A stretch of DNA of 40,390 nucleotides from CAZMMV01 sp964567475 (GTDB taxonomy: Bacteria; Bacillota; Clostridia; Tissierellales; Tissierellaceae), in the NCBI GenBank assembly GCA_964567475.1, contig CAZMMV010000007.1, positions 1 through 40,390 on the forward strand, read 5' to 3'. The notes below the pieces were generated by a model. That model was not told the origin of the DNA. It saw only the letters and a program-made list of their open reading frames with translations, and did not search any database. A program made the translations under genes and the position numbers. Of the stretch, positions 7,396 to 15,140 are shown piece after piece (positions within the stretch are counted from its first letter, which is position 1; each line of letters opens with the position of its first letter).

Positions 7396-9639
7396 TTGGA
7401 AATACACTTGGTTAAATCTATTAAAAAGGCATCTGTATATAGTAAAAATGAGATTGTTTATGAAGTTAATGATCAATTTTTAAAATTAACAGGCTATAAA
7501 TATGACGACATTGTAGGCAAATCTCTTACGGATTTAAGTGTGATTTTAAGAATGGATTTTCAGACATATATTCAGGATATTCAAGATATGTCTGATTTGT
7601 ATATATTTACTAAGAAAGACTGGCCTAAAAATGTTAAAATTACTTGTAAAGAATTAACTCAAGAAGGCGTAAAAGTGTATTATATTGAAGAAAATTTAAA
7701 TCTATCTTTAGAAACCCTACTATGCAATTATGATAATATTGATGTAAATGATGATGAGTCCATAGCCGTATATAGTTATCCAGAATGCATATATTTAAAA
7801 GCTAATAAAAACTATTTAAATAATTTGAGTTTAATGGGTATTGATATTGATGATGTTATAGGTAAAGTTCCTTCATTTCCAAGATATATTTTAGATATTT
7901 TAAAAAAGGGAAAATCTTTTTATAAAAAAGAAGTAAAATTTCAAACCTTAAATAATGGAATAAGTTATTGGGATATAAGTGTGAGGGTAATATTTGATGA
8001 TTCAAATAAAAGGTATTTAATATGTTTTTTTTATAATGTAACTAAAAAAGTCATTGAAAGAAAGATACATGAAAGAGAAAGAATAGAAATGGAAGAGATA
8101 TTAAACAATACTTCCGATACAATAATTAAAGTAAATAATAAGGGGCAATATACATATATAAATAAAATTGGTTTGGATAAAAAATTAGAATATAATATAG
8201 ATAATATGTGCATAGGTAACAAACGAACGTTTGGGTTATTTAAATATTATGATATTAATGCAAAACGACTTTCATTTGAAGATACACCTATCGAGAAAGT
8301 ATTAAGAGGTGAGAGATTTACAAATTATATATTAGTAACAACAAGTCCATTAATGACTATTTATCATGAGTGTAGTGGAGCACCTATTTATGATGAATTG
8401 GGAAATATAGACGGAGGAGTTCTCGTTTATAGGGATATAGAAGATAGACTTAAAATAGAAGAATACTATGCATTTAAAGATAATATTCAACATGTTTATT
8501 TAAATTATGCAGTATTATCATGTGAGGATTTTAGAATAAAATATATCAATGAAGCAGGATTTGAGTCTATTAAAAAGTCTAGACCATATATAAACTCAGT
8601 ACTAGAATTAATAGGAAAGGATTTCTTTGCATTTTATAAAAACAAAGAAGAATTAATAGGTCATATTAGACAAGCTATAAAAGAAAAGACTCCATATATT
8701 GATAAACAAAAGTTTGGTGAAGAAAAAGAAAGCAAATATATGAAGACCATATTTCAACCAGTATTTGGTATAAAAGGTAAAATTGAAAAGATTATTGCTA
8801 TTGGCATAGATATAACTGATGAAGGACTATATAATGAAGAAATGGCTAATGCACTTAAGGTTCAGGATGAAGTATTTATAAATACTTCTCATGAATTAAA
8901 AACTCCATTAAATATAATATTTAGTGCTTCACAGTTACTAAATGTATATTTACAAAAAGCTTCTATAGAAAGCAATAAAGATAAAATTATATATAATAAT
9001 GAGATAATAATAAAAAATTGTTATAGACTTGCAAAACTTATAAGTAACATTTTAGATTTTTCAAAAATGGAATCCGGTTTTTGTCAATTAAATTTATCAA
9101 ATAATAATATTGTAAAGATCACAAAGTCTATTGTTGATTCAGTTGGAGAATATACTAAAGCCGGTGGGATTCAAATTATATTTGATACAGAAGTTGAAGA
9201 ATTGATAATGGCATTTGATCTTTATAAGTTTGAGAGAATTTTGATTAACCTTATCTCTAATGCAATAAAGTTTTCTAAGGATAATGGAATTATAATAATA
9301 AAATTGCTTAAAAAGGATAGTACTGTGGAGATATCTGTAAAGGATAATGGTATAGGAATAGAAAAAGAGAATTTAAATAATATCTTTGAAAAATTTATAC
9401 AGATTAATACATCTTTAAATCCAGTATCAAGAGGTACAGGCATAGGATTGGCATTGGTAAAATCATTGGTTGAACTTCACCAAGGGAATATAAGTGTAGA
9501 AAGTGTTCCAAATCAAGGTAGTACTTTTACAGTAGAGTTACCTATAAGAACTGTAGATAATGTAGAAACTATTAAAGAACAAGACTCTTATATGGATAAA
9601 GTTGAAATGATAAGGTTTGAATTATCAGACATATATTAA
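7396..9639 (+). CDS. Orphan soluble multi-PAS sensor histidine kinase
   Basis: A 747-residue cytosolic sensor kinase. No membrane segment or signal peptide is visible. PAS-like modules appear to fill the first 480 residues: one near 25-60 (VNDQFLKLTGYKYDDIVGKS), another near 120-220, a third from about 235 (NNTSDTIIKVNNKGQYTYIN), and a fourth near 370-475. The kinase core has the phospho-acceptor His499 in the motif SHELKTPLN, N-box Asn622 in LISNAIKFS, G1 box D650-N-G-I-G and G2 box G680-T-G-I-G, so it should be active. The start is TTG 7396 behind GAGGTGAT. No response regulator lies nearby. Orphan kinases of this design in Clostridia often feed the sporulation regulator Spo0A, but that link is only a guess here. 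Confidence 0.88.
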   Translation: MEIHLVKSIKKASVYSKNEIVYEVNDQFLKLTGYKYDDIVGKSLTDLSVILRMDFQTYIQDIQDMSDLYIFTKKDWPKNVKITCKELTQEGVKVYYIEENLNLSLETLLCNYDNIDVNDDESIAVYSYPECIYLKANKNYLNNLSLMGIDIDDVIGKVPSFPRYILDILKKGKSFYKKEVKFQTLNNGISYWDISVRVIFDDSNKRYLICFFYNVTKKVIERKIHERERIEMEEILNNTSDTIIKVNNKGQYTYINKIGLDKKLEYNIDNMCIGNKRTFGLFKYYDINAKRLSFEDTPIEKVLRGERFTNYILVTTSPLMTIYHECSGAPIYDELGNIDGGVLVYRDIEDRLKIEEYYAFKDNIQHVYLNYAVLSCEDFRIKYINEAGFESIKKSRPYINSVLELIGKDFFAFYKNKEELIGHIRQAIKEKTPYIDKQKFGEEKESKYMKTIFQPVFGIKGKIEKIIAIGIDITDEGLYNEEMANALKVQDEVFINTSHELKTPLNIIFSASQLLNVYLQKASIESNKDKIIYNNEIIIKNCYRLAKLISNILDFSKMESGFCQLNLSNNNIVKITKSIVDSVGEYTKAGGIQIIFDTEVEELIMAFDLYKFERILINLISNAIKFSKDNGIIIIKLLKKDSTVEISVKDNGIGIEKENLNNIFEKFIQINTSLNPVSRGTGIGLALVKSLVELHQGNISVESVPNQGSTFTVELPIRTVDNVETIKEQDSYMDKVEMIRFELSDIY

Positions 9640-9730
9640 TAAATAAAATAAATCATATTATATAGTATAATAGTATAATTAATATATAATATAGATAAAT
9701 ATTAATTAAATTTGAAAGGATGATAAACAA

Positions 9731-10780
9731 ATGAAAAAGGTATTTGAAAGCAAAAAAATAGGTAATTTAAATATAAAAAACTCTTTAGTCCTTCCGCCTA
9801 TGGTATGTTTTAAGTTTGGTAAAGAGGATGGAACTGTATCAGATAAAAGTTTGGAGCATTATAGAAAGATAGGAGAAAATGGTATTGGTTTAATAATAGT
9901 AGAGGCAACTGCTGTAGATCCTAGGGGAAGGCTTTCTATGGATCAACTAGGAATATGGGACGACAGTCATATAGAAGGATTGACAAAGCTAGCTAATACA
10001 ATACATAATACCGGCGCAAAGGCATTTATACAGTTACATCATGCTGGATTAAAAGGAGTTACAGAAGACTTAGTTTCCTCTTCGGAATATGAAAGTAAGA
10101 ATGTTAAAGCTAGAGAACTGACAATAGTTGAAATAGGTGATATAGTTAGATCTTTTGTAAGTGGAGCAGTAAGAGCTAAAAAGGCAGGATTTGATGGTGT
10201 AGAAATTCATGGTGCTCATGGATATTTACTTACACAGTTTTTCTCAGAGAAAGTAAACAAGAGAAGAGATAGATATGGAAAAACTTTTGAAAATAGAAAT
10301 AGGATAGCAAGAGAAATATATAATTGTGTAAGGTATAAAGTAGGAAAAGATTTTATTGTAGGTATTAGAATGGGATCCAATGAAAATAGTCTTGAGGAGA
10401 GCATAAAAAGAGCTAAGTATTTTGAAAAGTTAGGATTTGATTATTTAAGTGTTTCTACAGGATTTGATAATACTCGTATAGAGGAAGATGTAGAAGAAGG
10501 ATTCCCTGGAAACTGGATAGTTTATGGTGGAAAGAAGATAAAAGAAAATGTAAATATTCCTGTAATAGGTGTAAATCAAATAAAAGAAAAAGAACAAATA
10601 AAAAGACTTATAGAAGAAGAATATTTAGATTTTGCTGCTATAGGAAGGGCGCAGCTAGCTGATTATAACTTTACTAAGCATTTAAAAGATGGAGAAGAAA
10701 TACTTACATGTTTAGGATGTACTCCTTGTAAATGGTTTACTAATGGAGAGAATTGTCCTAGACATAATAAAATGATATAA
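9731..10780 (+). CDS. Compact Old Yellow Enzyme-type NADH:flavin oxidoreductase with C-terminal cysteine cluster
   Basis: A 349-residue FMN-binding TIM-barrel protein. It shows the N-terminal KIGNLNIKNSLVLPPM, the active-site HGAHGYLLTQFFS (paired histidines near 165-168), NKRRDRYGKTFENRNRIARE and a phosphate-binding AAIGRAQLAD. It ends after CLGCTPCKWF and a final Cys, giving Cys327, Cys330, Cys333 and Cys342. These resemble the 4Fe-4S ligands of 2,4-dienoyl-CoA reductase and trimethylamine dehydrogenase (C-x2-C-x2/3-C-x11/12-C), yet the FAD/NAD(P)H domain that normally follows is absent and the last spacing is shorter. The ATG follows GAAAGGATG. It sits 33 bases before proA with no terminator between, so it is likely cotranscribed with proline genes; its substrate is unknown. 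Confidence 0.82.
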   Translation: MKKVFESKKIGNLNIKNSLVLPPMVCFKFGKEDGTVSDKSLEHYRKIGENGIGLIIVEATAVDPRGRLSMDQLGIWDDSHIEGLTKLANTIHNTGAKAFIQLHHAGLKGVTEDLVSSSEYESKNVKARELTIVEIGDIVRSFVSGAVRAKKAGFDGVEIHGAHGYLLTQFFSEKVNKRRDRYGKTFENRNRIAREIYNCVRYKVGKDFIVGIRMGSNENSLEESIKRAKYFEKLGFDYLSVSTGFDNTRIEEDVEEGFPGNWIVYGGKKIKENVNIPVIGVNQIKEKEQIKRLIEEEYLDFAAIGRAQLADYNFTKHLKDGEEILTCLGCTPCKWFTNGENCPRHNKMI

Positions 10781-10813
10781 TAGATTTTAAAAAGTTAGGA
10801 GTGAGTGATTATT

Positions 10814-12055
10814 ATGAAGTATATGGAAACATTAGGCAAACTTCTTAAAGAAGCTGAAAAAGAACTTTCAGTAGCTTCAACAGATAAAAAAAATGAATCT
10901 CTTATAAGAGTAGCTGAAAGTATAGAAAAAATGAAAGACCATATATTAGAAGAAAATTTAAAAGATATAGAAATTGCTTATGAAAATAAGATGAAAGAAA
11001 GTTTAGTGGATAGATTAAGACTTGATGTGGATAAGATAGATGATATAATTAAAAGTATCCACACTGTTATAAAATTAAAAGACCCTATTTGGAGTAGCAA
11101 AAAGCTATGGACCCTTCCAAATGATTTAACTATTACAAATATGAATGTTCCATTGGGGGTAATTGGAATAATATATGAATCAAGACCAAATGTAACAGTA
11201 GATGCATTTACTTTAGCTCTAAAAAGTGGAAATTGTATAATGTTAAGAGGAAGTTCTAGTGCAATTAATTCAAATAAGGCTTTAGTAAAAGCTATAAAAG
11301 ATGGACTAAGCTTAAGTGGAATTTCACCTGATGTGGTTCAATTTGTAGAAAAAGAAGACCGTAAATATGTAAATGAAATGCTTCATTTAAATAAGTATGT
11401 GGATCTTGTTATTCCAAGAGGTGGTAGTGGACTAATAGATTTTGTTGTTAAAAACTCTACAATTCCTACTATAGAAACGGGAGTTGGAAACTGTCATATA
11501 TTTGTAGATGAAAGCGGTAATTTGAAATCAGCATTAGACATTATAACAAATGCAAAGGTTCAAAGACCTGGAGTTTGTAATGCTTGTGAAACAGTTTTAG
11601 TTCATGAAAGTGTAGCAAAAGATTTCTTACCTAAACTTTATAATGCTTTAAATAAAAAAGTAGAACTTAGAGGGTGCGATTTAACTACAAACATAATAGA
11701 TATAACTGATGCTACAGAGGAAGACTTTAAAACTGAGTATCTAGATTATATTCTTTCGATAAAAGTAGTAAAAGATATAGAAGAAGCAATAGAACATATA
11801 AGTAACTATGGAACAAAGCATTCAGAATCAATAATTACAGAAAATTTTACAAATGCAAATTTATTTCAAAGAAAGATTGATGCAGCAGCTGTATATGTAA
11901 ATGCTTCAACTAGATTTACAGATGGTGGAGCATTTGGATTTGGAGCAGAAATGGGAATAAGTACTCAGAAAATTCATGCAAGAGGACCTATAGGATTAGA
12001 ACAGCTTGTAAGCAACAAATATTTAGTATCTGGAAATGGACAAATTAGAAAGTAG
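10814..12055 (+). CDS. proA: Glutamate-5-semialdehyde dehydrogenase (gamma-glutamyl phosphate reductase)
   Basis: A 413-residue enzyme that reduces gamma-glutamyl phosphate with NADPH to glutamate semialdehyde, the second step of proline synthesis from glutamate. YESRPNVTVDAFTLALKSGN, the VIPRGGSGL loop, catalytic Cys255 in GVCNACET, and GGAFGFGAEMGISTQKIHARGPIG-type sequence at the C-terminus are intact; length is typical. I use ATG 10814, twelve bases after AGGAG; an in-frame GTG at 10805 is only three bases from that site. No T-box or other leader is seen in front of it. It overlaps functionally with proB just downstream, in the order proA-proB rather than the more common proB-proA. Confidence 0.93.
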   Translation: MKYMETLGKLLKEAEKELSVASTDKKNESLIRVAESIEKMKDHILEENLKDIEIAYENKMKESLVDRLRLDVDKIDDIIKSIHTVIKLKDPIWSSKKLWTLPNDLTITNMNVPLGVIGIIYESRPNVTVDAFTLALKSGNCIMLRGSSSAINSNKALVKAIKDGLSLSGISPDVVQFVEKEDRKYVNEMLHLNKYVDLVIPRGGSGLIDFVVKNSTIPTIETGVGNCHIFVDESGNLKSALDIITNAKVQRPGVCNACETVLVHESVAKDFLPKLYNALNKKVELRGCDLTTNIIDITDATEEDFKTEYLDYILSIKVVKDIEEAIEHISNYGTKHSESIITENFTNANLFQRKIDAAAVYVNASTRFTDGGAFGFGAEMGISTQKIHARGPIGLEQLVSNKYLVSGNGQIRK

Positions 12056-12062
12056 GTTAACA

Positions 12063-12848
12063 ATGGAGAATATAATAAAAAGAAGTAAAAAAATAATGAT
12101 AAAAATAGGAAGTAGTAGCATAACAAGTGAAGATGGCACTGTAAATAAAGAATTCATTGAAAACTTAGCCCTACAAATAAGGGATTTAATGGATATGGGA
12201 AAACATGTAATAATTGTATCTTCTGGTGCTAGAATTGCTGGAGTCAGTACTATTGGTAAATGGGCAAGAAAAGAAGATATAAGTTATAAACAGGCACTAT
12301 GTTCTATAGGCCAGGTAGAGTTAATGGATTCATATAGGAGAATATTTATAAATCATAATCTCCATATAGGGCAAATCCTACTTACTAGGGGAGATATAGA
12401 AGATAGTCACAGAATATTAAATATTAGAAATACACTTTTCACTTTATTAGATGAAGGAGTAGTTCCTATTATAAATGAAAATGATACAGTATGTGTAGAT
12501 GAAATAAAAATAGGCGACAATGATATATTAGCTGCCAATACAGCTGTTTTATGGAATGCAGATTTACTGATATTGTTAAGCGATATAGACGGAATATATG
12601 ATAAAAGTCCTAAGGAATATAAAGATGCAAAGTTAGTGTGTGAAGTTGAAAATATAGAAGAGTTTGAAAAGAGTATATGCATAGGAAAAAATAGTTCATT
12701 TGGTACAGGTGGAATAGAAACCAAAATAAAAGCAGCTAAAATAGTAAATAAATATGGTATACCACTAATAATAGCAAATGGTAAAAAAAGTGATATTATT
12801 TATAAATTGATGGATGGCAGTGAAACAGGTACACAATTTCAAGTATAG
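12063..12848 (+). CDS. proB: Glutamate 5-kinase, short form without PUA domain
   Basis: A 261-residue amino-acid kinase that phosphorylates glutamate for proline synthesis. The fold's motifs are present: KIGSSSITSEDGT at the N-terminus, VSSGARIAGV, NENDTVCVDEIKIGDND, LLILLSDIDGIYDKSP and GTGGIETKIKAAKIV. It stops right after the kinase domain and lacks the roughly 100-residue C-terminal PUA domain found in E. coli and B. subtilis ProB (about 365 residues). ATG 12063 is chosen because kinase homology starts there; an in-frame ATG at 12036 lies inside proA. The ribosome site (AGTAGG) is weak, and coupling to proA, which ends seven bases earlier, probably helps translation. Confidence 0.9.
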   Translation: MENIIKRSKKIMIKIGSSSITSEDGTVNKEFIENLALQIRDLMDMGKHVIIVSSGARIAGVSTIGKWARKEDISYKQALCSIGQVELMDSYRRIFINHNLHIGQILLTRGDIEDSHRILNIRNTLFTLLDEGVVPIINENDTVCVDEIKIGDNDILAANTAVLWNADLLILLSDIDGIYDKSPKEYKDAKLVCEVENIEEFEKSICIGKNSSFGTGGIETKIKAAKIVNKYGIPLIIANGKKSDIIYKLMDGSETGTQFQV

Positions 12849-12898
12849 AATATAAATTATAATTTGAAAAATTATTTTAACGTCTTCATGGATTATAA

Positions 12899-13024
12899 GG
12901 ATTCGAAAGATATTTTTTAAAAGAAGATATTTATTATTATCATATAATAGGGTCAATATTTATCGTAGGTGGAGTAATAGGTACAAATTTTCTAGGTATC
13001 AACAAAAGTGATATTGGAAGTTAG
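12899..13024 (+). pseudogene. Possible remnant of a small membrane-protein gene
   Basis: Between proB and the acetyltransferase, 433 bases carry no intact gene. This frame stays open for 41 codons between stops and reads like protein, with DIYYYHIIGSIFIVGGVIG making one membrane segment, but it has no start codon and no ribosome site. It could be a decayed gene or chance in AT-rich DNA. I do not recognise the family. Confidence 0.22.
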
Positions 13025-13162
13025 GATTAAAATTTAATTATATATATAAATAATCAAATAAAGAATTAGATAGGAACAATAGTATGAAAATAATATTTGA
13101 ATTATAATGAGAAGAACTGGGTAAGGTTTTAGTAAGGATATATAATTTATAGGAGTGATTAA

Positions 13163-13204
13163 ATGAAAATGTTAGAAAAGATAAAAATAGGAAATTTGGA
13201 ATAA
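13163..13204 (+). pseudogene. Remnant of the 5' end of an Old Yellow Enzyme-family gene
   Basis: A good ribosome site (AGGAGTGATT) precedes ATG 13163, then 13 codons read MKMLEKIKIGNLE before a stop. This is the typical N-terminus of NADH:flavin oxidoreductases (compare KKIGNLNIKN in the intact gene at 9731). Inserting one base after the Glu codon would restore the expected Ile, after which the frame soon closes again and no homology continues. It looks like the stub of a deleted paralogue that kept its translation start. Confidence 0.45.
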
Positions 13205-13281
13205 ATATGATATAGTAAAATAATTATAATAAAATCCTAAGTTTATCGTATTATAATATTTTATAATGGGGGTATCAGTCT

Positions 13282-14061
13282 ATGATTAGAGAAATATTTC
13301 CAAAAGACCATGATTTAGTTTTCCAATTTGTAGAAAAGGACATTGCTAGAAACTATTTTATACTGTTAGGATTAAAAGATAAGAGGCAAGTATATGATAG
13401 AATTTATGGTGAATACGTAGAAGATGAGCTTAAGGCTATTCTATTCAAGAGGAAAAGTGGTATATTACAATTTTTTGCTTTAGATCAATTTGATTTAAAT
13501 GGCTTTGTCGATTTAATTTCCACATTAGAATATACTGGATTAATAGGTCCGAAGTCATACTGTAATAATTTTATAGATAGGGGATTATTTCAATTTGCTA
13601 AAGATGGAGCTTGTATATCCAAACTAAATAAAAACTCTAAAATAGAATTAATTAATTCTAAATATAAAACAAGAAAAATATCAGTAGAAGATTTGGTTGA
13701 AATAGTAGAATTATATAAAGACACTTTTTCAAGTTTTGCTTCTAAGGAAATAATGGAAGAAAAATTAAATACTAAACGAGGACGGGGTATTTGTATAGAG
13801 GAAAATGGAGAAATTGTATCTGTCATTCAAACTGATTTTGAGACAAGTGATGCAGCCGTAATTGTAGGCATAGCAACTAGAAAAGATTATAGAGCTAAAG
13901 GTTTAGCCACAGAATGCTTAAAAAGATTATCTAAAAGCTTAATTAATGAAGGTAAGGATTTATATCTGCAATATGATAATTTAGAAGCAGGAAAAATATA
14001 TGAAAACTTAGGATTTAAAATTATAGATCATGTTATTCACTTAAATAAGAAAGAGTTTTAA
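13282..14061 (+). CDS. GNAT-family N-acetyltransferase, two-domain
   Basis: A 259-residue protein. The C-terminal half (about 130-255) is a recognisable GNAT domain: EENGEIVSVIQTDFET, then VVGIATRKDYRAKGLATECL-type acetyl-CoA-binding loop (R-x-x-G-L/A, here RAKGLA), and NLEAGKIYENLGFKI at the end. The N-terminal 120 residues look like a diverged partner domain, as in the GNAT_acetyltran group of Firmicutes. ATG 13282 follows an ATGGGGGTA ribosome site. It stands alone, with a terminator overlapping its stop. Substrate unknown; it may act on a small molecule or a protein amine. Confidence 0.8.
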   Translation: MIREIFPKDHDLVFQFVEKDIARNYFILLGLKDKRQVYDRIYGEYVEDELKAILFKRKSGILQFFALDQFDLNGFVDLISTLEYTGLIGPKSYCNNFIDRGLFQFAKDGACISKLNKNSKIELINSKYKTRKISVEDLVEIVELYKDTFSSFASKEIMEEKLNTKRGRGICIEENGEIVSVIQTDFETSDAAVIVGIATRKDYRAKGLATECLKRLSKSLINEGKDLYLQYDNLEAGKIYENLGFKIIDHVIHLNKKEF

Positions 14062-14085
14062 CATTAATTTGTTAAGACTCTTTTT
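14051..14085 (+). terminator. Terminator overlapping the acetyltransferase stop
   Basis: Arms 14051-14063 and 14070-14082 pair over 13 bases with one G-T pair and run into five Ts. The 5' arm includes the stop codon. Confidence 0.75.
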
Positions 14086-14191
14086 CTTGTATAAAAATAA
14101 TTATTAAGAAAAGAAGTATTAATAGAATTTAATATTCTAAAAATCAATCTTTAACAATATCATTATAGTATTATTATTTTATATAATCTTG

Positions 14192-14200
14192 TGATATAAT
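14192..14200 (+). promoter_or_regulatory. Extended -10 promoter of uppP
   Basis: TGATATAAT is a perfect extended -10 element, 36 bases before the start; no good -35 is seen. Confidence 0.55.
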
Positions 14201-14235
14201 GAAAGGTATTATATTTAAGGAGGTGTTCCAATTTA

Positions 14236-15084
14236 ATGGAAACAATTATTTTAGCAATGAAATCTTTAATTTTAGGAATAGTGGAAGGTTTAACAGAGTT
14301 TTTACCTGTATCATCAACAGGCCATTTAGTTATATTTCAAAATTTATTAAAATTTCAAGGAGAAACATCTAGTTATGTTGAAATGTATACATATGTAATA
14401 CAACTAGGAGCTATACTTGCTGTAGTTATACTTTATTGGGATAAAATAAAGGAAACTCTTATAAATTTTTCACCCAGAAAGGTTGGATATGAGAGATCAG
14501 GATTTAAATTTTGGTTTATGGTATTTATAGCTTGTATTCCTGGGGGAGTTTTTGGAATATTATTAGACGATATAGCTGATAAATATTTATTTAATACTAC
14601 ATCAATATCTATTACACTTTTTTTAGGTGGTATAGCTATGATATATGCAGAAAATAAATTTAGAACTGGTAAAGTTAAGACTAGTGATTTAAATGTTACA
14701 GCAAAGCAAGCAATTATAATTGGATTATTTCAGTGTTTAGCCATAATACCAGGAATGTCACGTTCCGCTTCTACAATTATAGGTGGATGGGTGTCCGGGC
14801 TTTCAACTGTTGCAGCTGCTGAATTTTCATTTTTTCTAGCAATTCCTGTTATGGTAGGAATGAGTTTTTTAAAAATATTAAAAATAGGTGGACTAGGAAG
14901 TATTACTTCTTCAGAAATAATATCTCTTATTGTAGGATTTGTTGTATCTTTTATAGTGGCCTTAGCTGTTATCAATAAATTTATTTCTTACTTAAAGAAA
15001 AGACCAATGAGGATATTTGCAGTATATAGAATGATATTTGCAATAATAGTGTTATTTGCAGGATATAAAGGTATATTTGCATAG
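14236..15084 (+). CDS. uppP: Undecaprenyl-diphosphatase
   Basis: A 282-residue polytopic membrane enzyme (BacA/UppP) that dephosphorylates undecaprenyl pyrophosphate so the lipid carrier can be reused for peptidoglycan synthesis; extra copies give bacitracin resistance. The two signature regions are present: EGLTEFLPVSSTGHLVI (residues about 17-33, with catalytic Glu/His) and the PGMSRSASTI loop near 172-181, whose Arg is essential. Around eight membrane segments are visible. ATG 14236 follows a near-perfect AAGGAGGTG site. It is a single-gene unit between an extended -10 promoter and a strong shared terminator. Confidence 0.94.
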   Translation: METIILAMKSLILGIVEGLTEFLPVSSTGHLVIFQNLLKFQGETSSYVEMYTYVIQLGAILAVVILYWDKIKETLINFSPRKVGYERSGFKFWFMVFIACIPGGVFGILLDDIADKYLFNTTSISITLFLGGIAMIYAENKFRTGKVKTSDLNVTAKQAIIIGLFQCLAIIPGMSRSASTIIGGWVSGLSTVAAAEFSFFLAIPVMVGMSFLKILKIGGLGSITSSEIISLIVGFVVSFIVALAVINKFISYLKKRPMRIFAVYRMIFAIIVLFAGYKGIFA

Positions 15085-15094
15085 AAAGTTAAAA

Positions 15095-15134
15095 GACTTC
15101 TATAGAATTAATTAATTCTATAGAAGTCCTTTTT
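15095..15134 (+). terminator. Shared terminator of convergent genes
   Basis: Arms 15095-15109 and 15114-15128 pair perfectly over 15 bases with an AATT loop, followed by Ts. The stem separates uppP from the minus-strand gene ending at 15141 and may work in both directions. Confidence 0.88.
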
Positions 15135-15140
15135 ATATAT

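Noticed and set aside
10781..10813. Second T-box or other leader in front of proA
   Set aside because: Only 33 bases separate the reductase gene from proA; no leader can fit, so proAB is not obviously controlled by tRNA-Pro here.
12407..12724. 105-codon antisense frame inside proB
   Set aside because: It overlaps conserved ProB sequence and has no ribosome site or homology.
12899..13024. Reading the remnant after proB as a sporulation protein SpoIIM fragment
   Set aside because: The single hydrophobic segment is vaguely similar in pattern, but nothing diagnostic remains, so no family is claimed.
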